Origin: Actinacidiphila sp. DG2A-62
GTDB lineage: Bacteria > Actinomycetota > Actinomycetes > Streptomycetales > Streptomycetaceae
Assembly: GCF_035825295.1 (NCBI RefSeq)
Contig: NZ_JAYMGI010000002.1
Coordinates: 2,644,001-2,708,000 of the forward strand
Direction: 5' to 3'
Length of the DNA stretch: 64,000 nucleotides
The notes below the pieces were generated by a model. That model had not been told where the DNA came from and did no database searches. It saw only the letters and a list, made by a program, of their open reading frames with translations. Shown here piece after piece: positions 50,819 to 58,952 of this stretch; position 1 is the stretch's first letter; every line of letters begins with the position of its first letter. The position numbers were made by a program, and so were the translations under genes.

Positions 50819-50982
50819 GGACCGAGAACCTAGCGGAGCAGCGTCTCACCCCGCGCCGGGGGACCCGCGCCGAGGGCTCCGGGGCGGCCGGGACGCGAGC
50901 AGCCGACCCAGCTCAGCCCCGGCTCAACACCGGCCAGCGCCGGCTCAGCCCGCGGCGGGCGCCGCAGCCGACGCCGGGAACC

Positions 50983-51405
50983 TCACTCCTCGCCGCAGCC
51001 GGACACGATCCCGTCCACCACGAGCCCGATGCCGATGCCGAGCATCCAGGAGTCCTTGGCGATCGCGGTGCCCTCCTGCGTGGGCCACACGCTGCCGGGC
51101 TCGCGCATGCCCGGGGTGCGGGCGTAGAGGCCGAGGAGTCCGCCGGAGAAACCGGTGAGGGCCGCGCCCGCGAGGGCGCCCGGCACGACCGGGGTGAGCA
51201 GCAGCGCGCCGAGGGTGATCTCGCCGGCCGCGAGCAGCCGCAGGAACTGCCGCGGCTGGAGCTTCTTCAGGAACGGGTACGCGCCCGCGGCGAACCCGTG
51301 CATCATCTGCGCGGTCGCCTCGTCGCCCTTCCACTTCTGCAGCCCCGAGTGCAGGATGAACGCCCCCGTAGCGGCCCGGGGCGGGACTTCGCGCAACTTC
51401 ATCAT
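50983..51405 (-). CDS. DoxX-like small integral membrane protein
   Basis: 140 residues from ATG 51405; a second ATG follows at the next codon. Four hydrophobic segments fit the DoxX/DUF4267-like group: TGAFILHSGLQKWKGDEATA, FLRLLAAGEITLGALLLTPV, LAGAALTGFSGGLLGLYART and SWMLGIGIGLVVDGIV. A single Cys sits near the C-terminus. DoxX proteins are linked to redox homeostasis, but no substrate can be inferred here. Confidence 0.78.
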   Translation of the reverse strand: MMKLREVPPRAATGAFILHSGLQKWKGDEATAQMMHGFAAGAYPFLKKLQPRQFLRLLAAGEITLGALLLTPVVPGALAGAALTGFSGGLLGLYARTPGMREPGSVWPTQEGTAIAKDSWMLGIGIGLVVDGIVSGCGEE

Positions 51406-51518
51406 GACCGGCTCCTCACCGTCCGAGTGCGGTGTCCCCCTCGCTCAGCATGCCTGCCCGCGTCCGGCCGCGCCCACTCACCGCCGCCGAACGCGCACGC
51501 ACGCCGCCGCGCCCCCGG

Positions 51519-52259
51519 TCACGCGCCCCCGCCGAAGGACGCGAGGCCCGCGTCGAGGAGCCGGGCGGCCCGGCGGACGTCGGCGGTCACGGCCGCGTGC
51601 ACCTCGTCGGGCGCGCGGACGCCGTCGAGGTGCCTGCCCAGGCTCTGGAACTGCACCGGCCACAGCCCGAGCAGCGCGCTCGCGGCGATCTGCGGCTCGG
51701 GGTCGCCCGGCTCCATGCCCGCGCGGGCGGCCAGCGTCTGCGCGGCGGCGGCGACGAGCCGGTCGGTCATGTCGCGGTGGTACGCGCGCAGGGACGGCGT
51801 GGAGCGGGTCAGCGCGCCGAAGCGGCGGACCCGTTCGGCGGCCGCGGCGGGGTCCTCCTGTGCGGCGATCCACGAGGTCAGCGCGCCCAACTCGGCGGAC
51901 AGGATGCGCAAGGCCGCCTCCACCGGGCTGCGGCCGGGGTCGGCGAGGCCCTCGACCAGGGCGGCCCTCGTGGCGTCGCCGAGGTCGAGGACGAGGGCCT
52001 CCTTGGTCGGGAAGTAGTTGAAGACCGTCTTCTCCGAGACCCTGCAGGCGCGCGCGATCTCCGCGACGCGCACGGCGTCGAAGCCGCGTTCCAGGAACAT
52101 CTCGGTCGCCGTGTCCGACAGGCGCTGCCGCGTCTCCCGCTTCTTGCGCTCCCGCAGCCCTTCGCCGGCCCCGGCGGGGTCCGCGCCGGGGGCCGCCCCG
52201 GGCTCCGCCGCGGCTTGCGCGCCGCGCAGCCGCCACGCCGACCAGTCCACCGTGCTCAT
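51519..52259 (-). CDS. TetR family transcriptional regulator
   Basis: 246 residues from ATG 52259. A 35-residue Ala/Gly-rich start precedes the HTH: RETRQRLSDTATEMFLERGF, DAVRVAEIARACRVSEKTVF, NYFPTKEALV (about residues 42-95). The remainder is an all-helical ligand domain. It is divergent from the SRPBCC gene across an 85-bp gap containing TTACTG-CTA-CAGTAA, which is the likely operator. Confidence 0.93.
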   Translation of the reverse strand: MSTVDWSAWRLRGAQAAAEPGAAPGADPAGAGEGLRERKKRETRQRLSDTATEMFLERGFDAVRVAEIARACRVSEKTVFNYFPTKEALVLDLGDATRAALVEGLADPGRSPVEAALRILSAELGALTSWIAAQEDPAAAAERVRRFGALTRSTPSLRAYHRDMTDRLVAAAAQTLAARAGMEPGDPEPQIAASALLGLWPVQFQSLGRHLDGVRAPDEVHAAVTADVRRAARLLDAGLASFGGGA

Positions 52260-52289
52260 GCGGGCCAGCGTAGCCGGACCGAGAGAAAG

Positions 52290-52304
52290 TTACTGCTACA
52301 GTAA
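52290..52304. promoter_or_regulatory. Probable TetR operator
   Basis: TTACTG-CTA-CAGTAA is a perfect 6-bp inverted repeat with a 3-bp spacer, and a further CAGTGACAGTA lies just downstream. The AT-rich site stands out between the divergent TetR and SRPBCC genes, where both promoters must overlap. Control of both genes by the TetR protein is inferred. Confidence 0.7.
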
Positions 52305-52344
52305 TTTTTCAGTGACAGTATTTTTCTCCAGCCCGGGAGCCCTC

Positions 52345-52812
52345 ATGAGCGCCATCCACATCGTCTGCGACTATCCGCACCCGCCCGCCGAGGTGTGGCG
52401 CGCGGTCACCGATCCGGAGCTGGTCCCGCGGTGGACGGCGACCGGCGCCGGGGCGCGGCCGGAGGGGTTCGCCCCCGTCACCGGGACCCGGTTCCGGTTC
52501 GTCGCCAGGCCCAGGCCGGGCTGGAGCGGCATCGTCGACTGCGTCGTCCTGGAGGTCGACGCGCCGCGCCTGCTGCGCTACTCGTGGACCGACCACGGCG
52601 GCGGCGCGACCACCGAGGTCACATACCGCGTCGAGCCCCTGGACGCCCTCCCGGGCGGCGGCAGCGGCACCCGGTTCACCTACGACCACACCGGGTTCAC
52701 CGGAGCGTCGGGCCTGTTCATGGCGCGGTTCCTCGGCCGGGTACGCCGCAGGATGCTGCGCGACGGGCTGCCGGCCCTGCTGGACGAACTCGCCGCGCGG
52801 GGCCGGGCGTAG
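52345..52812 (+). CDS. SRPBCC family (START/AHSA1-like) protein
   Basis: 155 residues from ATG 52345, with GGGAG five bases upstream. The AHSA1-type pattern is clear: IHIVCDYPHPPAEVWRAVTD, PELVPRWTATGAG, GTRFRFVARPRPGWSGIVDC, LLRYSWTDHGGGATTEVTYR and RFTYDHTGFTGASGLFM. The fold makes a deep cavity for a hydrophobic ligand; the ligand is unknown. Probably regulated by the divergent TetR protein. Confidence 0.9.
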   Translation: MSAIHIVCDYPHPPAEVWRAVTDPELVPRWTATGAGARPEGFAPVTGTRFRFVARPRPGWSGIVDCVVLEVDAPRLLRYSWTDHGGGATTEVTYRVEPLDALPGGGSGTRFTYDHTGFTGASGLFMARFLGRVRRRMLRDGLPALLDELAARGRA

Positions 52813-52933
52813 GACAGGACGTAGGGCAGGACGTAGGGCAGGGCGCACGACAGCACGCAGGGCAGGACGCGGCGCACCGCGCGGAGTACGGCCGGGACCC
52901 CGGGCCGGGCCCCGGCCCGGAGGGGCCCGCAGG

Positions 52934-53443
52934 TCAGCTCGGAGCGATCTCCGCGACGAGCGCGCGGACGAGGCGCTCGATCCGGTCGCGGATCGGGCGG
53001 ACCGCGTCGATGCCGCGCCCGGCGGGGTCGGGCAGCTGCCAGTCGCGGTACGCCGTGCCCGGGAAGACCGGGCAGGCGTCGCCGCAGCCCATGGTGACCA
53101 CGACGTCGGCCGCCCGCACGGCCTCGGCGGTGAGGCGCTCGGGCACCGCGGCGGAGATGTCGACGCCGATCTCGGCCATCGCCGCGACGACCGCGGGGTT
53201 GACCCGCTCGGCGGGCTCCGAGCCGGCCGAGCGGACGTCGACCCGGTCGCCGGCCAGCCGGGCGAGGAAGGCCGCGGCCATCTGGGAGCGCCCGGCGTTG
53301 TGCACGCAGACGAACAAGACGGACGGAACGGAGGGGACGGAGGCAGCGGAGGGGACGCCGGCAGCGGGCTCCGGCGCCTCGGCTGCGGGCCCGGGGCGCG
53401 CGGACGCGTCCGCGACGCTGCCGTCCGCAGGGCCGCCGGTCAT
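52934..53443 (-). CDS. arsC: Low-molecular-weight phosphatase-type arsenate reductase
   Basis: 169 residues; ATG 53443 overlaps the arsR stop (ATGA). A 40-residue Ala/Pro/Ser start precedes the LMW-PTP loop VLFVCVHNAGRSQM, with nucleophile C46 and R52. RSAGSEPAERVNPAVVAAMA, VVVTMGCGDACPVFPG and the acid residue in DWQLPDPAGRG complete the fold. This pattern is that of actinobacterial ArsC, which reduces As(V) to As(III) using mycothiol and mycoredoxin or thioredoxin. Product would go to the divergent ArsM; no efflux pump is adjacent. Confidence 0.92.
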   Translation of the reverse strand: MTGGPADGSVADASARPGPAAEAPEPAAGVPSAASVPSVPSVLFVCVHNAGRSQMAAAFLARLAGDRVDVRSAGSEPAERVNPAVVAAMAEIGVDISAAVPERLTAEAVRAADVVVTMGCGDACPVFPGTAYRDWQLPDPAGRGIDAVRPIRDRIERLVRALVAEIAPS

Positions 53444-53913
53444 GCCGTCACCCCGGCGCGCCGCGGCGCCCCGGCGCGCGGGACCCGATCCGGCGGCGCG
53501 CCGAGCACCGACGCGAGCCGTTCCAGCGCCGCGGGCAGCGCCCAGTAGTACACCCACGTGCCACGCCGCTCGCAGTCGATCAGGCCGGCCTGGCGCAGCA
53601 GTTTGAGGTGGTGGGAGATCGTCGGCTGCGCCAGGTCGAAGGCCGGCGTCAGCTCGCACACGCACACCTCGCCGCCCTCGCGCGAGGCGATCATCGACAG
53701 CAGCCGCAGCCGCACCGGGTCGCCCAGCGCCTTGAAGACCTTCGCGAGGTCCGCGGCCCGCTCCTCGTCCAGCGGCGCGGAGGCGATCGCGGGGCAGCAC
53801 GCGGCGGTCCCGCCTCCCCCGCCTCCCTCGTCGTCCGCACCGAGCAGCGGAAGCGTCCGCGGCGGCTTCGCGGACGCACCCGGGCGGACGGTCCGGCTCT
53901 GCTGATTCGACAT
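53440..53913 (-). CDS. arsR: ArsR family arsenite-responsive repressor
   Basis: 157 residues from ATG 53913. The winged HTH (VFKALGDPVRLRLLSMIASR, CELTPAFDLAQPTISHHLKL, LRQAGLIDCERRGTWVYYW) contains the As(III) site CVC at residues 84-86 on the recognition-side helix. The N-terminal segment adds a Cys pair (39-40). It is coupled to arsC and divergent from arsM, so one intergenic operator can control both. The upstream in-frame extension to 53982 overlaps the arsM start and is unlikely. Confidence 0.94.
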   Translation of the reverse strand: MSNQQSRTVRPGASAKPPRTLPLLGADDEGGGGGGTAACCPAIASAPLDEERAADLAKVFKALGDPVRLRLLSMIASREGGEVCVCELTPAFDLAQPTISHHLKLLRQAGLIDCERRGTWVYYWALPAALERLASVLGAPPDRVPRAGAPRRAGVTA

Positions 53914-53918
53914 ACGTC

Positions 53919-53938
53919 TATCTTGACGTTCTTCGATA
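53919..53938. promoter_or_regulatory. Candidate ArsR operator between arsR and arsM
   Basis: TATCTTGACGTTCTTCGATA has matching ends (TATC and GATA) and partial internal symmetry around ACGT, in the 45-bp gap between the divergent start codons. Actinobacterial ArsR operators are imperfect AT-containing dyads of this kind. With so little space, the promoters of both genes must overlap it. Confidence 0.5.
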
Positions 53939-53958
53939 CAGGACGCAAGGTTGCATTC

Positions 53959-54795
53959 ATGAATATCGATACAGCCGGGCACGACCCGGCGGACCTACGG
54001 GAAGCCGTCCGCAGCAGGTACGCGGCGGCGGCGCTGAAGGCGGCCGCGGGCGGCGGAGGTTGCTGCGGGCCTGCGGACGACGACGGCTGCTGCGGAGGCG
54101 GTTCGGGCGCCGCCGGCACGGCCGGCACGGCCGGCGCGGATGCCGTGGACGCCGTGGACGAGACCTTCGGCGCCGCCCTCTACGCCGCCGACGAACGCGA
54201 CGCGCTGCCCGCCGCGGCCGTCGCCGCCTCGCTGGGCTGCGGCAACCCCACCGCCGTCGCCGAACTGCGCGCGGGCGAGCGCGTCCTGGACCTCGGCTCG
54301 GGCGGCGGCATCGACGTCCTGCTGTCGGCGCGCCGGGTCGGCCCGACCGGCCGGGCGTACGGCCTGGACATGACCGACGAGATGCTCGCGCTCGCCCGGG
54401 AGAACCAGCGCAAGGCGGGGGCAGACAACGTCGAGTTCCTCAAAGGGACGATCGAGGCGATCCCGCTGCCCGCGGAGGCGGTCGACGTCGTCATCTCCAA
54501 CTGCGTGATCAATCTGTCCACCGACAAGGCGGCGGTGTTCGCGGAGACGTACCGCGTCCTGGCGCCCGGCGGGCGCGTCGGCGTCTCCGACGTGGTGGCC
54601 GACGACGCGCTCACGCCCGAACAGCGCGCCGAGCGCGGCGCGTGGGCCGGCTGCATCGCCGGGGCGCTGTCGTTCACCGAGTACCGGGAGGCGCTGACGG
54701 CGGCGGGGTTCACGGGCGTCGAGATCACGGCCACGCATCCCGTGGCGGACGGGCTGCACGCGGCTGTCGTGCGGGCCGTCAAACCGGCCGGATAG
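53959..54795 (+). CDS. arsM: Arsenite S-adenosylmethionine methyltransferase
   Basis: 278 residues from ATG 53959. It methylates As(III) using SAM. The SAM motif DLGSGGGID starts at residue 111, followed by GLDMTDEMLALARENQ and FLKGTIEAIPLPAEAVDVVI. Three cysteines match the conserved ArsM set: C94 (SLGCGNPTAV), C182 (ISNCVINLSTDK) and C232 (WAGCIAG). An unusual N-terminal segment has two Cys pairs (GGCCGP, DGCCGG), as in other actinobacterial ArsM, and may bind arsenic. Divergent from arsR-arsC. Confidence 0.94.
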   Translation: MNIDTAGHDPADLREAVRSRYAAAALKAAAGGGGCCGPADDDGCCGGGSGAAGTAGTAGADAVDAVDETFGAALYAADERDALPAAAVAASLGCGNPTAVAELRAGERVLDLGSGGGIDVLLSARRVGPTGRAYGLDMTDEMLALARENQRKAGADNVEFLKGTIEAIPLPAEAVDVVISNCVINLSTDKAAVFAETYRVLAPGGRVGVSDVVADDALTPEQRAERGAWAGCIAGALSFTEYREALTAAGFTGVEITATHPVADGLHAAVVRAVKPAG

Positions 54796-54960
54796 ACGGG
54801 GCGGAGCGGGCGCGCCCTCGGGTGGAGGCCGCCCGAGCGGGCGGGCGCTCCGGCGGGCCGCGCGGCCCGGGAGGGGTGGGCCGCGCGGCCGGCGAGCCGT
54901 CGTCGTGGAGGTGCGGGGAGGCCCAAGAGGCCCTGGAGGCTCCGGAGGCTCCGGAGGCGA

Positions 54961-55503
54961 TCAGGTGAGCGTCGCGGCGTAGCCCTTGCCGAGGATGCCC
55001 TTGGCGGCGTGCTCGTAGTAGCCGGGCGACTCGGGCAGGTCGGTGTCCAGGCAGGTCACGTAGCGGTTGATCATGCAGAACGCCGCCGCGACCAGCACCG
55101 TGTCGTGGATCTCGGCGTCATCGGCGCCGGCCTCGCGCGCCGCGGCGACCACGTCGTCCGGGAGGACGGCCACCGGGCCCTGCACCTCCGCCGCGATCCG
55201 GATCAGCGCCCGCAGCCGCGGCGTGAGCGGCGCGGTCCAAGGGTCCACCAGCACCGCCTGGACGAGCTCCTTGCCGCCGTCGAGCTGCGCGGCGGCGAAC
55301 GCGCTGTGCGAATTCGCGCAGAACGGCGTCTCGTTGCGCTCCGAGGTGTACGCGGCGATCAGCTCGCGCTCCCCCGGCGTGAGCGACAGCGGCCCGCGGA
55401 GCAGGGCGTCCGCCATCGTGTTGATCAACGCCCCGGTGTCGGGACGCTGCCGGATGAGTCCGGCGATGCCGGGCAGGTCGTTGTCGAGCTGGATGTGAGG
55501 CAC
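54961..55503 (-). CDS. Carboxymuconolactone decarboxylase/AhpD-like peroxidase-related protein
   Basis: 180 residues from GTG 55503. All-helical AhpD-like fold with LTPGERELIAAYTSERNETP followed by FCANSHSAF, the place of the redox CxxC/CxxxH motif (here only one Cys, then His). LVDPWTAPLTPRLRALIRIA and IHDTVLVAAAFCMINRYVTC follow. Members of this 'peroxidase-related enzyme' family reduce alkyl hydroperoxides or act in unknown redox steps. The 165 bp between arsM and this gene is GC-rich and carries no ORF. Confidence 0.88.
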   Translation of the reverse strand: MPHIQLDNDLPGIAGLIRQRPDTGALINTMADALLRGPLSLTPGERELIAAYTSERNETPFCANSHSAFAAAQLDGGKELVQAVLVDPWTAPLTPRLRALIRIAAEVQGPVAVLPDDVVAAAREAGADDAEIHDTVLVAAAFCMINRYVTCLDTDLPESPGYYEHAAKGILGKGYAATLT

Positions 55504-55742
55504 GTGGAGGGTCCTTCCCCGTGAGGATGCGACAGCGTGCGGTCGCCCTCAGCCTGTGCCACCCGCCGCGCCCGGCGTTTCTCCCAGGTTGCCTGGCCCC
55601 CCGGTCCCGGGAATTCGGCGGAATCCGATCCCCGCCGGGCTGCGCGGCCGGGAGGACGGCGTCGCGCCGGTCACGCGTCGTGCAGAGGTCACGCGTCGCG
55701 CGCCGCGCGCGCGCCGTGCGGAGGGCCGGCGTCGTAAGGCGG

Positions 55743-56144
55743 TCACACGTCGTGCGGAGCACCGGCGTCGTAAGGCGGACGCGCGTCGTACGCCGCGCGG
55801 GACGCGTGGACGCGGGAGGCGTTGACCTTGGACCAGTCCGCGATCGCCGTGGTGAGCGCGCCGGCCTCGCGCCCCAGCGCGGTGAGGCGGTACTCGACGC
55901 GCGGCGGGATCGTCGGGTGGACGGTACGGCCGACCAGCCCGTCGCGCTCCAGATTGCGGAGCGCCTGCGTGAGGGACTTCTGCGTCACGCCCTCGACGTG
56001 GCGGCGCAGTTCGGTGAAGCGCAGCGGCCGCTCGTACCGCCGCAGCACGGCCAGGACGTAGAGCGTCCACTTGTTGGCCAGCACGCTGAGCACCGTACGC
56101 GACGGGCAGTCCTTCGCGTACGCGATCGGAGAGTCGGTATCCAT
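55743..56144 (-). CDS. HxlR family transcriptional regulator
   Basis: 133 residues from ATG 56144. The HxlR winged HTH is complete: VLSVLANKWTLYVLAVLRRY, LRFTELRRHVEGVTQKSLTQ, ALRNLERDGLVGRTVHPTIP, PRVEYRLTALGREAGALTTA. One Cys near the N-terminus (AKDCPSR) is the usual redox/electrophile-sensing position. The C-terminal 30 residues are repetitive Ala/Tyr/Asp. It is divergent from the NAD(P)-binding gene, the common QorR/HypR-type arrangement. Confidence 0.93.
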   Translation of the reverse strand: MDTDSPIAYAKDCPSRTVLSVLANKWTLYVLAVLRRYERPLRFTELRRHVEGVTQKSLTQALRNLERDGLVGRTVHPTIPPRVEYRLTALGREAGALTTAIADWSKVNASRVHASRAAYDARPPYDAGAPHDV

Positions 56145-56160
56145 ACGGTACCTATATACC
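56137..56160. promoter_or_regulatory. Candidate HxlR operator
   Basis: GTAT-CC-ATAC (56137-56146) overlaps the HxlR start codon and GGTA-CCTATA-TACC (56147-56160) follows at once. Both are short AT-rich dyads in the region between the divergent genes. Binding by the HxlR protein is inferred. Confidence 0.45.
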
Positions 56161-56266
56161 CGATCGGTGCCTTCTTCCTCTTCGATACCGCCGACGGGCA
56201 GGCTGGTTGCCGAGACGGCGCCCGGCGGCCTGGCCGGGCGCGCGCACCACCCGGAGGAAGACCGTC

Positions 56267-57154
56267 ATGATCCTGGTCACCGGCGCGACCGGCACCATCG
56301 GCTCGGCGACCGTCGCGCGACTGGCCGCGCGCGGCGTGCCCACGCGGGCCCTGGTCCGCGACCCGTCACGCGCGCCCGGCGCAACCCCCGTACCCGCCGC
56401 ACCCGGTGCACCCGCCGCACCCGATCGGCCCGGGACCGAGATCGCCGTCGGCGACTTCGACCGGCCGGAGACGCTCGACGCCGCCCTGCGCGGCATCGAC
56501 ACCGTCGTGCTCATCAGCCCCGCCGTGCCGGCCCAGGAGATCGCGGTCGTCGACAGCGCGGTACGCCAGGGCGTCCGGCACATCGTGAAGATCACCAACC
56601 ACAAGGCCACGCCGGACTCGCCGGTCGACCGGCGGCGCGACCACGCCCGCGTCGAGGCGCACCTGCGGGCCAGCGGACTCGCGTACACCCTCCTCGCCCC
56701 GAACCTGCTGATGCAGAATCTCCTCTTCGCCGCGCCCTCAATCCGGCGGACGCGGAGCTTCACGATGTCCGCGGGCGACGGCCGGTTCGGCATGGTCGAC
56801 GCGCACGACGTCGCCGCGTCGGCCGCGGCGGTCGCCGCCGCGCCCTCGCCCCACGCGGGCCGCGGCTACCTGCTGACCGGCCCGGAGCTGATCAGCTACG
56901 CCGATGTCGCCCGCGAACTGACCCGCGTCCTCGGCCACCCGGTCGCCTACCGCCGGCTCTCCCCCGCCGACCACCGCGCGGCGATGATCGAGGAGGGCGT
57001 CCCCGAGCCCGTGGCGACGTCCAACGCCCAGGTCTTCGACCTCATCGCCCACGGCGACGCGGCCTGGCTCTCCGCCGACGTCGAAGCCCTCACCGCCGAG
57101 CCGCCCCGGCCTCTCGCGGCCTTCCTCACCGCCCACGCGTCGGCGTTCGCGTGA
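56267..57154 (+). CDS. NmrA/SDR-type NAD(P)-binding protein
   Basis: 295 residues from ATG 56267, with GGAGGAAG upstream. The Rossmann motif MILVTGATGTIGSATVARLA is followed by VGDFDRPETLDAALRGIDTV, VLISPAVPAQEIAVVDSAVR and HIVKITNHKATPDSPVD. It resembles NAD(P)H:quinone oxidoreductase QorB or NmrA-like redox sensors. Paired with a divergent HxlR regulator, it probably handles quinone or electrophile stress. Confidence 0.92.
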   Translation: MILVTGATGTIGSATVARLAARGVPTRALVRDPSRAPGATPVPAAPGAPAAPDRPGTEIAVGDFDRPETLDAALRGIDTVVLISPAVPAQEIAVVDSAVRQGVRHIVKITNHKATPDSPVDRRRDHARVEAHLRASGLAYTLLAPNLLMQNLLFAAPSIRRTRSFTMSAGDGRFGMVDAHDVAASAAAVAAAPSPHAGRGYLLTGPELISYADVARELTRVLGHPVAYRRLSPADHRAAMIEEGVPEPVATSNAQVFDLIAHGDAAWLSADVEALTAEPPRPLAAFLTAHASAFA

Positions 57155-57212
57155 CCGCGGGGCGACCGAAAGCGCCGTCCACGAAGCCGCCGCCCGAGCC
57201 GCCGCCCCTCAC

Positions 57213-57303
57213 TCAGGAGGAGGCGCCGCCCGGAGAAGCGGAGCCGACCACGGACAGCGGCAGCAGCTTGCGCCCGGTGGGTCCGACCTGGATGTGCGTG
57301 CCC
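57213..57303 (-). pseudogene. Displaced 3' end of the TIGR03960 radical SAM gene
   Basis: Minus-strand codons up to a TGA at 57213-57215 read THIQVGPTGRKLLPLSVV and then GSASPGGASS. This is the expected last part of a TIGR03960-type protein, which in other actinobacteria ends with an I-Q-V-G-P-T-G-R/K-K-L-L-P-L pattern directly after CFDCGVCPQxDT. Here that upstream part is 1.65 kb away at 58951 and up, with a serine recombinase between. The fragment has no start codon of its own and marks one junction of the inserted element. Confidence 0.8.
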
Positions 57304-58952
57304 GACTACAGACGGAGTGGACACGGACACAACCGGTAACCTGCCGGTCATGGCGACGACGATCAAGCGAGCAAGAGCAGCCGCGCGGGGCGCACACGAC
57401 GTCGGGGTCGAATGGGCACCGGCGGACCTGGCCCTACTGGAGGAGTTGAAGAAGGCAGAGGCCCTGCTCCCCGAGGACGCCCCCCGAGCCCTGCTCTCGG
57501 TCCGCCTGTCCGTGTTCACCGACGACACGACGTCGCACGTTCGGCAGGAGCTCGATCTCCGCCTACACGCCAGAGAGAAGGGGTACCGGGTCGTCGGGGT
57601 CGCATCGGACCTGAACGTCTCCGCAACGAAGGTTCCGCCGTGGAAGCGCAAGAGTCTCGGCGAGTGGCTGAACGACCGAGCACCGGAGTTCGATGCTCTG
57701 CTTTTCTGGAAGCTGGACCGCCTCATCCGCAACATGTCTGACCTCTCGGTCATGATCCAGTGGGCGGAACGGTACGGGAAGAACCTCGTGTCGAAGAACG
57801 ACCCGATCGACCTGTCCACGGCCCTCGGCACGTTTCTCGTCACGGTCATCGGTGGTATCGCGGAGATCGAGGCGCGCAACACGTCGACTCGTGTCAAGTC
57901 CCTGTGGGAGTACACCAAGGCTCAGGATGCGTGGCTCGTCGGCAAGCCCGCGTATGGCTACGTCACGGAAGAGGGAAGGGATGGGCGCCCCCGGCTGGCC
58001 GTCGACCCCGACGCGCGCACGGCCCTGCGCTGGGCTCGGCGCATGGCTCTGCGCGGTCGGTCGGCTCGCTTCATGGTCAGGTGCATGATTCGTTCGGGAC
58101 TCATGGGCGAGGGGCTTACGACGACGACTCTCCTCCGCCGTCTCCGCAACCCCGCCACGCTCGGCTACCGCACCGAGGAGCACAAGAACGGAGGAGTGCG
58201 CCGCTCTCGGTTGGTGCTCGACAGGCGGGGCAAGCCGATACCGGTCGCTCCGCAGATCTTCACCCAGGAGGAGTTCGACTCTCTTCAGGCGGTGCTCGAC
58301 GCCCGGTCGAGGAAACAGCCGACGCGGCGGCCGGGAGGGGCGACCCGCTTCCTGGGAGTCATCGTGTGCGCGGACTGCAAAGGGCACATGCTGGTCAAGA
58401 AGACCTCGAACAAGGGGCGCTCGTACTCCTACATGCGGTGCACCGCATGTAGGAGCGGAGGGCTCGGCATCCCAGCCCCCGATGCCCTCTACCTCGCTGT
58501 CTCGCAACGTCTTCTGAAGGCACTCGGCAGCTTCCCCGTGCAGGTACGCGAGTACACCGGGGCGTCGCGGGCGCGGTCGGATGCCGTCGACCCTGCGACC
58601 CTTCAGGACAGATGGGAGAACGTCCACAACGGCGAGACGTGGCGCGAGCGCTGGGAGTCGGGAGGGCTCCAAGCGCTGGAGGAGGACACCCGTCGAGTCG
58701 GCATCAAGTGCGAGGTGACCCGCACGAAGGTGGAGGGGCAGCGTGCCCCGGACGTGAGCCTTCGAATCCTCCTCCCCAAGGATGCGCGAGACCGGCTCGT
58801 CATCAAGCAGGACGCGTTCACCACAGGTCTGTGAGGCTCTGGCGCCGAGGCAGCGGCCTCTCTGGCCGGCTTACTTCCCTTCCCTGCCGGTGTTGATGGG
58901 GGTGAGCGGGAGCAGACTCTTGCCGGCCGTGGGGCTCAGTTGCGGCCATGTG
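57300..58952. mobile_element. Minimal integrated element carrying only a serine recombinase
   Basis: The borders are defined by the interrupted radical SAM gene: its native tail is left of 57303 and its body is right of about 58950. At the two junctions the plus strand reads GTGCCCGACTAC (57298-57309) and GTGTCGAACTGC (58950-58961), identical at 8 of 12 positions, as expected of hybrid att sites sharing a short core. Between them lie only the recombinase gene and a 36-bp spacer plus a 25-codon substitute tail for the radical SAM gene. The exact crossover bases cannot be fixed without an empty-site sequence. Confidence 0.75.
57317..58834 (+). CDS. Large serine recombinase (integrase)
   Basis: 505 residues from GTG 57317; an in-frame ATG at 57350 is an alternative and neither has a clear ribosome-binding site. 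The resolvase domain has the nucleophile S65 in SVRLSVFTDDTTSH and FWKLDRLIRNMSDLSVMI, IGGIAEIEARNTSTRVKSLW. The recombinase domain holds LRRLRNPATLGYRTEE, and a zinc ribbon is formed by VCADCKGHM and MRCTACRSG. Codon choice (more TCG, CTT, CGG and less extreme GC) is milder than in neighbouring genes, consistent with acquisition. It is the only gene of the element inserted in the radical SAM gene. Confidence 0.95.
   Translation: MDTDTTGNLPVMATTIKRARAAARGAHDVGVEWAPADLALLEELKKAEALLPEDAPRALLSVRLSVFTDDTTSHVRQELDLRLHAREKGYRVVGVASDLNVSATKVPPWKRKSLGEWLNDRAPEFDALLFWKLDRLIRNMSDLSVMIQWAERYGKNLVSKNDPIDLSTALGTFLVTVIGGIAEIEARNTSTRVKSLWEYTKAQDAWLVGKPAYGYVTEEGRDGRPRLAVDPDARTALRWARRMALRGRSARFMVRCMIRSGLMGEGLTTTTLLRRLRNPATLGYRTEEHKNGGVRRSRLVLDRRGKPIPVAPQIFTQEEFDSLQAVLDARSRKQPTRRPGGATRFLGVIVCADCKGHMLVKKTSNKGRSYSYMRCTACRSGGLGIPAPDALYLAVSQRLLKALGSFPVQVREYTGASRARSDAVDPATLQDRWENVHNGETWRERWESGGLQALEEDTRRVGIKCEVTRTKVEGQRAPDVSLRILLPKDARDRLVIKQDAFTTGL

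Noticed and set aside
46028..50833. A 1601-codon plus-strand frame opposite rne and the TIGR03936 gene
   Set aside because: Antisense shadow of the repeat-rich rne gene; the Val/Gly/Leu repeats are reverse translations of the KRRRATRK repeats.
52805..52880. GGACGTAGGGCA-type short repeats after the SRPBCC gene
   Set aside because: Simple low-complexity tract, variable and without structure; no function can be supported.
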